Shown piece by piece: positions 1 to 9,473 of a DNA stretch of 64,000 nt (its first letter is position 1; each line of letters starts with the position of its first letter). Source of the DNA: Glebionis coronaria (lineage: Eukaryota > Streptophyta > Magnoliopsida > Asterales > Asteraceae); assembly GCA_025667525.1 (NCBI GenBank), contig CM046876.1:28235224-28299223 (forward strand). Direction: 5' to 3'. The translations under genes were made by a program, and so were the position numbers. The notes under the pieces were generated by a model that saw only the letters and a list, made by a program, of their open reading frames with translations, did no database searches and was not told where the DNA came from.

Positions 1-552
1 GCTTGATTTTAAAACGCTCCCCCTCAAAAATTGATCAAAATAACATATGACAATTTTGAGATATAAAAACCACTTATGAGGAAGGGAGTGTTGAACACAC
101 AATTTTGAAAGATTTAGAAAAACCTTTTTGAGAAATTCTTGAAAAATTGTGTTCAACGGTTTTAAAATAATCAGGATAGAAGACTTCTCTTCTATTGATT
201 AGGGAAAGCGCACTGAAACGTACACTCCCCTTTCGGGCCGTTTTTCATGAGCTCAAAACTTTGATTATTTTGTGACTAGCTCATGACCGAGAAAAATAAA
301 TTTCCCGTTGTGAAGGATAAGTTATCATCCGTGATAAACTTTCCTTAAGTTGAAGTTCGAGTTCTAAGCTGACATTTACTTAGAAATCGTTTTTCATGAA
401 CTTAAAAACTTTGAATGTTTTTATGAGAAGCTCATGACCGAGAAATATGAATTTCTCGTTGGGAAGGATAAGTTATCGTCCGAGATAAACTTTCCTTAGT
501 TGAGGTCCGAGTTCTAAGCTGTGATGCGCCTACAAGTCATTTTGAGAGAATA
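1..552 (-). other. Cop1 3' untranslated region with PPT-like tracts
   Basis: Non-coding DNA between the pol stop codon (553-555) and the 3' LTR beyond the window. C-rich tracts at 16-24 and about 224-231 are purine tracts on the element's sense strand and resemble plus-strand primer sites. The rest is mainly the duplicated stem-loop segment at 246-540. No ORF of note. Confidence 0.7.
246..540 (-). repeat. Tandem duplication of a ~149-bp stem-loop segment
   Basis: Two imperfect copies (about 246-394 and 395-540). Each starts with CATGA(G/A)CT, contains AAACTTTGA, and reaches AGCTCATGACCGAGAAA after about 30 bases. In copy 1 CATGAGCT (246-253) pairs with AGCTCATG (278-285), giving an 8-bp stem. 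A single related copy sits at the same place in Cop2 (11206-11340), so the segment is a conserved part of this lineage's 3' untranslated DNA. Confidence 0.75.
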
Positions 553-2217
553 TCAAGCAGCTTCATTTGCCAAAACCTCCAAGTCTTCTGGAGTCATATA
601 CTTAATACCAAGACGGCCAACGAGATACGCAAACCTATCTTTCGATAGAGATTTTGTAAACAAGTCTGCCAGCTGGTACTCAGTTCTGACAAAGTATAAT
701 TCCACGATGCCGCGTTCCACTTGTTCCTTGATGAAGTGATATCTGACATCGATGTGCTTGGGGCGATAGTGCTGAACCGGATTGCAAGATATGGCTATGG
801 CCGACTTTGAGTCACAATACATAGGTATTTTATCAAAGTGGAAGCCATAATCCGTGAGTTGAGTTCTCATCCAGAGGACTTGAGCACAACACGCGGATAG
901 AGCCACATATTCTGCTTCAGCTGATGAGAGCGAAGTGCAATCCTGCTTCTTTGACGACCAGCTGACAAGCTTGTCTTCCCCTAGAAATTGTATGCTACCA
1001 GAAGTGCTTTTACGACTATCAAGACAACCTGCGTGATCAGAATCTGAAAAAGCTGTTAGATGAAAACCGGTTTCCCTCGGATACCAGAGTCCCATGTGAA
1101 TGGTATTCTTAAGGTACCGAAAGATCCGTTTAACCTCTTTGAGGTGCTTTTGAGTAGGTCTGGCTTGATATCGTGCACAATAGCATGTGGCATGATGAAT
1201 ATCAGGCCTGCTGGCTGTAAGGTACATAAGTGACCCGATCATACTGCGATATCGCGTTTGATCTACGGGATATGAGTACAAGTCAGCGTCTAGGGATGTG
1301 GTCGACAATGGTGTACCAACGCGAGCACATGAGGTCATACCATGCTTTTTAAGTATCTCTTGAGCATACATAGCTTGGTTAATGAAGATACCACGTGGGG
1401 ATTGATGAATCTGGAGGCCTAAAAAGAATTTTAGCTCCCCCATCATTGACATTTCAAATCTGTTGTGCATTAATTTTTCAAAACGGTTTGAAAGTTTTGG
1501 GTTCGTAGAACCAAAAATAATGTCATCAACATAAACTTACACCAGCATTATGTCATCCCCATATTTATTAGTAAAGAGAGTAGGATCAATAGAACCTTTG
1601 GAGAATCCTTTGGACACCAAGAAGTTTGAAAGTTCTTCGTACCATGCCCTTGGAGCTTGTTTAAGTCCATATACAGCCTTCTTGAGACGATAGACTTTGT
1701 CAGGATGATGAGGATCGATGAATCCTTCCGGCTGATTCACATACACTTCTTCCTTCAAATGACCGTTGAGAAAAGCTGTTTTAACGTCCATCTGAAAGAC
1801 CGTGAAGCCCTTATGTGCAGCATAAGCAAGGAATATCCTGACTGCTTCCAAACGAGCGACTGGAGCGAATGATTCATCGTAGTCTATGCCTTCTTGTTGA
1901 CGGTATCCCTTAACCACAAGACGAGATTTGTTTTTGATGATGGTTTGTTCTTCATCCAGTTTGTTTTTCCAGATCCATTTGAAATCTAAAATTGACATTC
2001 CATAGGGTCGGTCAACAAGTTCCCAAACATTTAGGCATTCAAACTGATGAATTTCGTCTTGCATTGATTCAATCCACGCATGATCAGTCATGGCTTGTTT
2101 GATGTTTGTAGGTACAGTTGAACTCACGGTGAGTGCATACATACACACATCGCCATCGGTTTCGAGTTGTTTGCGTGTTCGAACCGGTTGTGAAGGATTT
2201 CCAATGACTTGCACCAA
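553..2217 (-). pseudogene. pol: Cop1 pol, reverse transcriptase and RNase H part
   Basis: Copia RT (RVT_2 type) followed by RNase H. The 1537-2217 part has the RT N-terminal half with [11 protein letters not shown] and [11 protein letters not shown]. The 553-1470 part has MSMMGELKFFLGLQ, the RNase H motifs SDSDHAGC and SSAEAEYVAL, and the catalytic-type YCDSKSA, and ends naturally at 553. Both parts are in the same frame. A TAA at 1537-1539 interrupts the protein just before the YVDD-type active-site segment, so the full RT cannot be made from this copy. Copies DNA from element RNA when intact. Confidence 0.88.
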
Positions 2218-2421
2218 TGGATGATCACGTGTCTAATGGTGAGTGGATGGATATGGTTGGTAGAATGTATGCATGTTGGACGGATCAACATGTTGAGTAG
2301 AAGACTCTCCGACTTCGTGTACCGGTGTACCGAACGGGTTGATAAATTCTTCTTCGTCAGGTTGTGCATCCACTGCTTGATTGCTGTTTCCTCCTTCAAC
2401 ATTGACGGTTGGTGATGTTGG

Positions 2422-4065
2422 TTATATGACAGTTTCTTGAGTTTGTTGAGTATCTACTGGAATTGTCTCTTGAGCAATGGTTGCTGAAGTAGATGCAGTT
2501 GTGTCTTGTTGACTTTGTGCGGGTGCATCAGCAGTATTGACAGCGGAAGGCTTTGACACAACTTGATTGTTTCCATAGTAATATTCATCAAACATTGGAT
2601 CATATAAATCAACCAACTCATTCATTTGTGTCGTATCCGTCGAGTCTGCTGTAGGAGTATTTTCTTGACATTCTTGCACGGGACGTACACTGTTGTGTGT
2701 AGGTTCCATAGTTGGACATTGAGGAGCGGGACTTGAGCTGTTGTGATCAAGTACCATTAGTGGCAATTCGTCAAAGTTCTCATGAATTGTTTCGACAATA
2801 ATCTTTGTTCTCTTGTTATAGACCCGATATACTTTCGACAATGTCGCATACCCCACAAAAATACATGCATCACCTTTTTCTTTCATCTTGTCGAGATTCT
2901 CACCGTCTTTAAGAATGTAGCATAAAGATCCAAATACGTGAAAGAATTTGACAGTAGGTTTCCTGCCATTGATGATGTGGTAAGGTGTCTTTTCATGTCT
3001 AGGGATAACGAGAGAACGATTCTGAGTATAACATGCAGTTGCAATTGCTTCAGCCCAGAAGAATAGCGGTAATTTTGAAGCAGAGAGCATTGTTCGAGCA
3101 ACCTCAACCAAAGTACGGTTCCGCCTTTCGACAACGCCGTTTTGTTCAGGAGTTCGAGCAATAGACGTTTGATGTTCGATGCCTTCTTCTTGAAAGTAAG
3201 ATTGGAAGTTCTTGTTCAAAAATTCAGTACCCCTATCCGTTCTGACGGTTAAGACTTGAGCTTGAAGATTGCGTTGTATCATCTTGAGAATATTTTTGAG
3301 AACCTCTGGTGTTTCATCTTTGGACCTTAAGAAGAAAGTCCATGTGTATCTAGAGTAATCATCAACAATCACGAGAATATACTTTTTCCCGTTAATACTC
3401 TCTACACGCATGGGACCACATAAATCCATGTGTAGAAGTTCCAATCGTCCTTTTGAGCTTGGGGTAGTCTTTGTTTTGAAAGACTTCCGTTTTGCTTTCC
3501 CCAACTCACAAGAAGAACAAAGATGGTCTTTTACGAATTTCAACTTAGGAAGACCGGTCACAATATCATTCTTAGAAAGCAAGTTGATGGTGTCAAAGTT
3601 GAGATGTGACAATCGTTGATGCCATAACCATGCTTGAGATGAAGAAGCTTTAGCCATTAAGCAAATTGGATTTGTTGAAGATGTGTCTTGAAGAGTTACT
3701 GTGTAGAGATCAGAACCACGAGAACCTGTAAGAAGGTCATTCCCATCGTAGTCTCTAACATAGCAAGTAGATTTCCGAAAAGCCACTTCCAAATCCGCAT
3801 CACAAAATTGACCAACCGAGAATAAATTGTGATTCAGTCCCTCGACGTAATAAACCCGTTTTATAGTGATATTCCCTTGAACCAAGTCTCCATATCCGAG
3901 TATCGGTGCAAATTTATCATTTCCAAACCATACCGTACCCAGAAACTTCTCCACGAAGTTAATGAGAAGCTTGAGATTGCCCGTCATGTGCTTTGTGCAC
4001 CCGGAGTCCATTATGAATAGGATGAGTTCGACGAGCTGCAGAAGAATTAGAAGACAATGTAGCAT
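2422..4065 (-). pseudogene. pol: Cop1 pol, protease and integrase part
   Basis: 547 codons. The start (about residues 18-30) has the copia protease motif MDSGCTKHMTG. It is followed by the GAG-pre-integrase zinc region (WLWHQRLSHLNF with CSSCELGK) and the integrase core with its three acidic residues in LHMDLCGP, VRTDRGTEF and PEQNGVVERRNRT. The tail is a proline/threonine-rich linker. The ORF is in frame with both the gag part and the RT part, and is ended by a TAA at 2422-2424; another stop lies near 2232-2234 before RT. Integrase would insert the cDNA; all motifs are present, so decay here is limited to stop codons. Confidence 0.9.
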
Positions 4066-4122
4066 TTGACAAATGGGAGCCCTTGATAGAAACGGGTTCC
4101 AAAATAGTAGTGGACCTAGATT

Positions 4123-5886
4123 CTAAAGGCAACCTACATTCATAGACCCAATTAGAATGGGGGTTGTCTTAGGTACCCATTTGTATCCGGGTGGTGTAAA
4201 TCTTGAATACCCCCGTGTACATGTCCTAATCATGTTCTCATAAAGCTTCTTTAGCCTGCTTTGTTTACGTAAAGTAGTGGATTCTAACGCACTTAGTTTC
4301 TTAAGTGGTTGCTCAGTGGATTGGTTCAAAGTTCTTGTGGGTTTACTAGTACTAGTGGGCATACAAATAGGCTTCCTAGTTCTAGTATTCACGCCATTAT
4401 AATTAAGAGCACAAGCATCATGATTGAAAGTACGAACACATTTTCCACATTCAACACAAACAAATTCAACATTCGAGGTCTTAGCATTTAAACTGTCATT
4501 ACATGCAGTTACAGACGTTTTATTCTTAGAAAACTTAAAATTCCTACGGTGATCTTCTACTTCATTCTTCTTCCCTTGACTATTGTTAGGCATGACTCTA
4601 TCTTCAACTCTAGTGCTCTTAAGCTGTGGTCCGCTAACACTAGTAGTGGGATTTACTCCTGTAGAAGAAGACACACGTTGATTAGTTTTCCTAGTATTCT
4701 GAGGTAACTGCGTTGTTCCAGTTTGAGTGGACCTAGTGTTCATCTTATACATTCCAGGTGCTATCACATTAGTGCTCTTATCATTTCCTATCTTAGGCAA
4801 AGTATGTGGGGATTGTCCCAAAATAGATGATTTAGGGCATTTAACCGTATTCGGTTGATGAACGGCGGATGGTTTACCCAATACAGACTTTCCTTTCATT
4901 TTCTCAATGAGTTTCTGTAACTCACTTATGGCTATGTCCCTTTCTTTTAGCTGAGCTTTCAAATCATTTATTTCGAAATCTTTTTCATTTAGTAGACGAA
5001 ATGAAGAAGCTGACATTTCTTGACACTTTTTATGATTATGAGATTTTTCACCTTTTTGTAAAGCAAGTTCAAGAGAAATGGAGTGTTTCTCAAGTTGAGA
5101 AAAACTTTTCGAAAGTTTGTTATATGACTGAATTTGTTTCGAAAGCTCTACTTCAAGATTGCGACATTTCGCGTCCGATTCTGACACTAGACATGCTACA
5201 TGACAATATTGATCCAGATCGGCATACACACCAAGTATAGCATTCATATGGTCAGCATAAAAATATTCCTTAGAAAGTCGATCAATTTCGTTAGAAAGTT
5301 GGTGTTCTTGTGTCTTTAATTTAATTTAAAGAAAATCAACTTCATCTTCAAGAGATTTGACATAGCTTAAATCAGTTAACATTTCCTCAGTGAGAGCATT
5401 ATAAAACATTTCCACATTTTTTGAAAGATCATCAATGGTTGGAACAATGCATTGTTGAATGACGACTTCTACTTGTGGGTTAGGTTTAATATTCCAAATG
5501 GTATCCCTAGAAACTTTTTCATAGTCGACGACACCTTTGTACAAATTTAAGACCCCTTGTTTTATAAACTCAAATTGCTGAACACTTTTGCTTTTCTCAT
5601 TCCATTTACGTTTTTCATCCAAAATTCGCTTTTCTAACAAAATTGATTGCTTTTTGAAACTCCTTTTTAAAGAAACTTTCTTTTGTGGTTCATCACTTGG
5701 TGGTGGAACACTATTATACATCTTTTGTTCTTTTGAAAGTTCTTTTTGAGGGACAAACTTAATATGATTGTTAGAATCAGAAAGGTTTATTAAATCACTT
5801 AAGTTTGATCGACTTTCTTCTTGTTGACGAATGATAAAGAGCATGCTTGGTACTTTGAGCTTTCTTGAGATATTCAGGCTTGACAA
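4123..5886 (-). pseudogene. gag: Cop1 gag C-terminal / linker region
   Basis: Two same-frame pieces, 5326-5886 (186 codons) and 4123-5247 (374 codons), between the gag zinc knuckle and protease. They are rich in K, E, S, N and T, with heptad-like stretches near 5000-5240. A Cys/His cluster (CVECGKCVRTFNHDAC, encoded near 4415-4460) also appears in the same place in Cop2 (near 15400-15470), so it is a conserved feature of this gag type. Stops at 5326-5328 and 4123-4125 break it. Function of the linker is unknown to me. Confidence 0.75.
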
Positions 5887-7984
5887 AACTCGTTTTCATA
5901 TTTCTATTGAGCATATTCATAGTTTGAATAGACTGACCCATTTTGTAAACAATGTTGTTTAACGTGTCGACTCTCTTTTCCAAAGCAAGAATTTTTTCAA
6001 TATCCTTTTCTTCACGAGTTTTATAAAGCTCAGTTTGTTCTTTGTTAACCGACTCTAATTCAGTAATTTGGAGTTTATGTAGCAGCAGTTGTTCTTCAAG
6101 TTCTGATATCTTCTGTTTTGACATATGAATTTCGTGTGTTACTTCAGAACAATATTGTTCGTTGAGCACCTTACGTTCATATACCAAACCATTAGCTATT
6201 GCAACCCGTCGATCAGCTTCTTTTACATAATCACACTCTTTAAGCCTGTCTATCTCCTCGGCTAAGGATGTGTTTGCTTGCTTCAAACGTTTATTAGCAT
6301 CTTTGTTTTCCTCAATTTCATGTTTTAAAGAATCAGTTATAGACGCAAGCAAATCACGGTCCTCATCCGAGTCAGTATCCTGAGCAGCATTACCTTCATC
6401 ATTACACATATGCTGTGAATCCGTAGAGATATTGCTATCCTCTGTGTTCATTACATATGTGTCATTGATGCTTTCGGGTTGCTCAGGATGCCGTCGTTCA
6501 TTAGCAAACACATTATAGTTATCATTTGTTGGTACCTTTTCAATTGGCTCAGTATCAAAGATAGGTCCAGAAGTATCGGCAGTCTTTGGAAGCACTTCTT
6601 GAATCTTTGCCATGTACACATAATGTGCCTCTAGCTCTTGATCATCGGCTTCATCATCAGCGTCATCACGCCAGTCAACTTCATCTGCTGTTAGTGGAAT
6701 TCCTGCTTCTTCTTTCTTACACAGCAGCATCTTTTCCTTATGATACCTTGAGTCCTTAACCCGTTTTGGCTTCTTGCATTCCCTAGCCATGTGCCCAAAT
6801 CCCTTACAGTTGAAGCATTGAATCCCAGTCTTCTGCACAACCGGAGTGCCTACAGTATCTCTAGCCCCAACTTGATTCAGCATCCTCTGATTATCATACC
6901 TAGAATCACGATCATACCTAGGTGCATGATCAACTTCCTTATATCTAGCATTGGATGATGATCTGAGGTTGTTGTTGGTAGGTTTGTATATCTTCTTGTA
7001 AGTTGTGGGGAGTAAAGACATGAGTTCTTCAATCTTCTTGTCCCTTGAAGTTTGTTCATCATCACTGTCTCCATCCGACTCGGTGTCATACTTTGGAGGT
7101 GGAGTGGGGACATTTGCTTTTGCTTTGTGTTTAGCAGCAACTAGAGGTTTAGTGGATGAGCTTGATGACTTTGAGGAATGAGTAGGTGGTTGTTGACGGG
7201 GAACAGGTTTTGTTGAAGTAGCAGCCACAAAAGCAATAGAATTAGCAGACCGTTCTGCCTTTTCAGCCCTTAGTTCATTCACTTCATTCTGATGTTGTTT
7301 CAAGATATCATAAAGTTTGTGGTAAGATATAGTCTTGATATCCTCCCTTTGTTTGACCAAAGTCACAAACCTTTGCCATTCCGGTTTGAGTTGAAGTAGA
7401 AACTGAACATTGGCATGATGATTGGAGATGGTGCACTGATTTCTGACAAGCTCATTCATCATTTTATAGAATCTCGAGTAATATGAGTCAATGGATTCAC
7501 CATCTTCAGATGTGAATTTTCCAAACTCCCAAAGTAGATTAGTCTCGAGATCTTGAACATTGATCGACTCACCTTGCTTCAATCGATGAATTGCATTCCA
7601 CATTTCCATTGCATTAGGACATGCATCAACTGTGGAATAGATGTCGTTATCAATTCCAGTGAGTATGAAGTTTACAGCATCAGCTTCAGCTTGGAGGAGT
7701 TCCTTTTTCTCAGCAGAACATGTGTCAAAATCCTCCATAGCTCGTATAGTTGATGAAGTACCATCCTCTACCTGTGTTGTAATTGGTTTGAATTCAAAAA
7801 CTGGAGGTGGATTCTCAAGGCAGTGACGAAGAGCAGTTCGGTTTTCTTTTCCATCGAGAAATCTGAGAAAACGAGATCTCCATTGAACGTAGCAACCGGC
7901 AGTGAGCACAGGTGGGTTACCGTTGCCACCTTGTTCCAAACGAATTTGATTAGCAGTTGCAATATTGATGTTGTTGTTAGACAT
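5795..7984 (-). CDS. gag: Cop1 Gag, N-terminal two thirds
   Basis: 729 codons from ATG at 7982-7984. The N-terminal half is the plant copia Gag capsid-type region. A CCHC knuckle, CFNCKGFGHMAREC, lies about residues 385-400. An acidic stretch and long coiled-coil-like segments follow (for example around LEEQLLLHKLQITELE). The last codons run out of frame near 5795-5886, where the +1-shifted frame of the downstream piece takes over, so a one-base indel separates this ORF from the rest of the polyprotein. Packages element RNA into the particle. Confidence 0.85.
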   Translation of the reverse strand: MSNNNINIATANQIRLEQGGNGNPPVLTAGCYVQWRSRFLRFLDGKENRTALRHCLENPPPVFEFKPITTQVEDGTSSTIRAMEDFDTCSAEKKELLQAEADAVNFILTGIDNDIYSTVDACPNAMEMWNAIHRLKQGESINVQDLETNLLWEFGKFTSEDGESIDSYYSRFYKMMNELVRNQCTISNHHANVQFLLQLKPEWQRFVTLVKQREDIKTISYHKLYDILKQHQNEVNELRAEKAERSANSIAFVAATSTKPVPRQQPPTHSSKSSSSSTKPLVAAKHKAKANVPTPPPKYDTESDGDSDDEQTSRDKKIEELMSLLPTTYKKIYKPTNNNLRSSSNARYKEVDHAPRYDRDSRYDNQRMLNQVGARDTVGTPVVQKTGIQCFNCKGFGHMARECKKPKRVKDSRYHKEKMLLCKKEEAGIPLTADEVDWRDDADDEADDQELEAHYVYMAKIQEVLPKTADTSGPIFDTEPIEKVPTNDNYNVFANERRHPEQPESINDTYVMNTEDSNISTDSQHMCNDEGNAAQDTDSDEDRDLLASITDSLKHEIEENKDANKRLKQANTSLAEEIDRLKECDYVKEADRRVAIANGLVYERKVLNEQYCSEVTHEIHMSKQKISELEEQLLLHKLQITELESVNKEQTELYKTREEKDIEKILALEKRVDTLNNIVYKMGQSIQTMNMLNRNMKTSFVKPEYLKKAQSTKHALYHSSTRRKSIKLK

Positions 7985-8279
7985 GGTGAATACTTGTGGA
8001 CGAATTACAGATCTTAGTGGATTTGTTGTGATGATGTGTGGTTAAAATTAAAATTCCGAAAATTCAAAAATTCTTTTCTCAGCCCGACAATAAATTTCTC
8101 AGTCTGACAAAACGGTAAGCCGAAAAATTTTGTATCGCCAAATTTTGAATTTGAGTTAGAAATAGCCAAAAACTAGTAGGGAAAAAAATTGAATTTTCTC
8201 AGCCTGACAATAAATTTCTTAATCTTCGTTCCAAAACTAGTCTAGATAGTGGCTAAGTCTAAAAATTACTCAAACAAAA

Positions 8280-8592
8280 TACCCATCGGAATGTCCATCG
8301 GAATACTTATCGGAATGTCCATCGGAATGCCCATTGGAATACCTGTCGGAATGTCTGTCGGAATGTTCAGATCGGAATGTCCAGATCGGAATGTCAAATC
8401 GGAAAGCTCAGATCGGAATGTTCAGATCGCAATGTCCAGATCGGAATGTGCTGTCGCAATGTTAGATCGGAATGTGGCTGAGACAAATTGGACAGAGTAA
8501 CGACTTAAAAAACCCTTAAACCTGTCGGAATCCCAGATCGCAATGCACGATCTGAATATCCAGATCGGAATAAGGTATCGCAATACTGTGAT
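8280..8592 (-). repeat. Cop1 leader array of a TCGGAATGTCC-type motif, 12-14-bp phase
   Basis: At least 15 copies of (A/G)TCGGAATGTCC-like units between the primer site and gag. CGG cores lie at 8287, 8299, 8311, 8323, (8335), 8347 and 8359, an exact 12-bp step, then at 13-14-bp steps to 8468. More dispersed copies continue to about 8592, several with CGC instead of CGG. The sense strand reads GGACATTCCGAT. A short plus-strand ORF here (8249-8500) is only a translation of the repeat. Confidence 0.88.
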
Positions 8593-8893
8593 CGCAAAGT
8601 AGAATCCTTAGATTATTGCGATCAAATCCCACACACTTGTACTTTCCGATGGTAACTCTTGCTTGAATTTCGGAATGAAGAAAAACAAGAAATTTCGCAA
8701 CTTTTGATCCAAAAAATTTGTGTTTTAGCCAAAACCAAGATACCTAAATCACTACTACTACTATGTAGATGATTTGTATCAAGAAAAGACCATAAAAACA
8801 CAAAAAGAAAAATGGGACGTGAGAAATAGATCAAAAAAAGCCACGAAAAATCAAGAACACCACACACGAATCTTCAATCACCTATCCACTATA

Positions 8894-8906
8894 GGCTCTG
8901 ATACCA
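8894..8906 (-). other. Cop1 primer binding site (tRNA-Met type)
   Basis: The minus strand reads TGGTATCAGAGCC, the usual plant copia primer site complementary to the 3' end of a methionine tRNA. It lies two bases inside the LTR boundary at 8909. Confidence 0.92.
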
Positions 8907-8908
8907 AA

Positions 8909-9473
8909 TGTTAATCCCAATGAATCCATAACACAAGATTCTTAGAGAGAGAAAGAGGAGAAAATAGAGAGAGAGTAGAGAGAGAAGTGGAAGGTTTACA
9001 CTAAAACTATGTGTTTTATGAAATGAACCAACACCCTCTTTCACATGTGAAAGAGGGTTATATACCCCACGGCTCTAAGGCCTTTGTGGGCTTCATCTTG
9101 GGCCGGGCTTGGCATTCACTTGGGCATATAGCCCCTACCAAAGAAAATATTAGCTTTAAGTCCAAGCCCGCATTTCCCGACTAACCTATTACTATACAAG
9201 ACCAATAACGACTAAGATGACCTATTACATTCTTGTTTGACTATATAAAATATACGGCTAATAGGAGTGGTCATGTAATATGTGACTTCACTTCTTTGTT
9301 GTTGCATACTTTGAAGCTCGATGTCTTGAGAGTTTTTTCATAGTTCCTTTCATGACTTGTGATATTGGATCTTTGATCTTTGCCTTGACTTGATCTTGAA
9401 ACTTTGCCAGCTTGTGTTCTTGTGTCTTTCCCCACATACTCATGTTCTGTGTTGACTTGAAAGCTTGTTAACA
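8909..9473 (-). repeat. Copia LTR (5' LTR of Cop1)
   Basis: 565 bp, plus-strand ends TGTTAATCCC...GTTAACA, the same length as the solo LTR at 60787-61351. A TATATAACC promoter box on the minus strand (9056-9064) and GA-rich 5' untranslated sequence (about 8940-8985) fit an LTR transcribed leftwards. The left edge abuts the primer site. The right edge is followed directly by a purine-tract-like sequence, as a 3' LTR would be, so the right boundary and ownership of this LTR are less certain. Confidence 0.7.
9033..9058. promoter_or_regulatory. 26-bp perfect palindrome overlapping the LTR TATA box
   Basis: The arms are ACCCTCTTTCACA and its exact reverse complement, with no loop. It touches the TATATAA at 9056-9064 on the element's sense strand, so it would fall at or just after transcription start. 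LTR2 has a shorter palindrome at the same place (20489-20503). Confidence 0.75.

Larger units (their letters stand above)
1..9473 (-). mobile_element. Cop1, Ty1/copia (Sirevirus-like) LTR retrotransposon, 3' end outside window
   Basis: Minus-strand copia element. From high to low coordinates it shows a 5' LTR (8909-9473), a tRNA-Met primer site (8894-8906), a long untranslated leader with a phased repeat array, gag (7984 to about 4123) and pol in copia order protease-integrase-RT-RNase H (4065-553), then 3' untranslated DNA with polypurine tracts. The 3' LTR would lie left of position 1. All gag-pol ORFs from 5886 down to 553 share one reading frame, so the parent was a single long polyprotein. 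One frameshift and several nonsense codons make it inactive. The Sirevirus label rests on the long gag, the structured untranslated DNA after pol and repeated PPTs, and is inference from family knowledge. Confidence 0.88.

Noticed and set aside
8249..8500. Plus-strand ORF of 83 codons with repeated MSIG/IPIG
   Set aside because: It is the translation of the 12-14-bp leader array on the strand opposite to the element; nothing suggests a real protein.
8280..8592. CRISPR-like regular repeats
   Set aside because: Plant retrotransposon leader; repeats of 8-12 bp with spacers of a few bases do not fit a CRISPR array. The same holds for the arrays at 19436-20100, 39551-39645 and 61170-61290.
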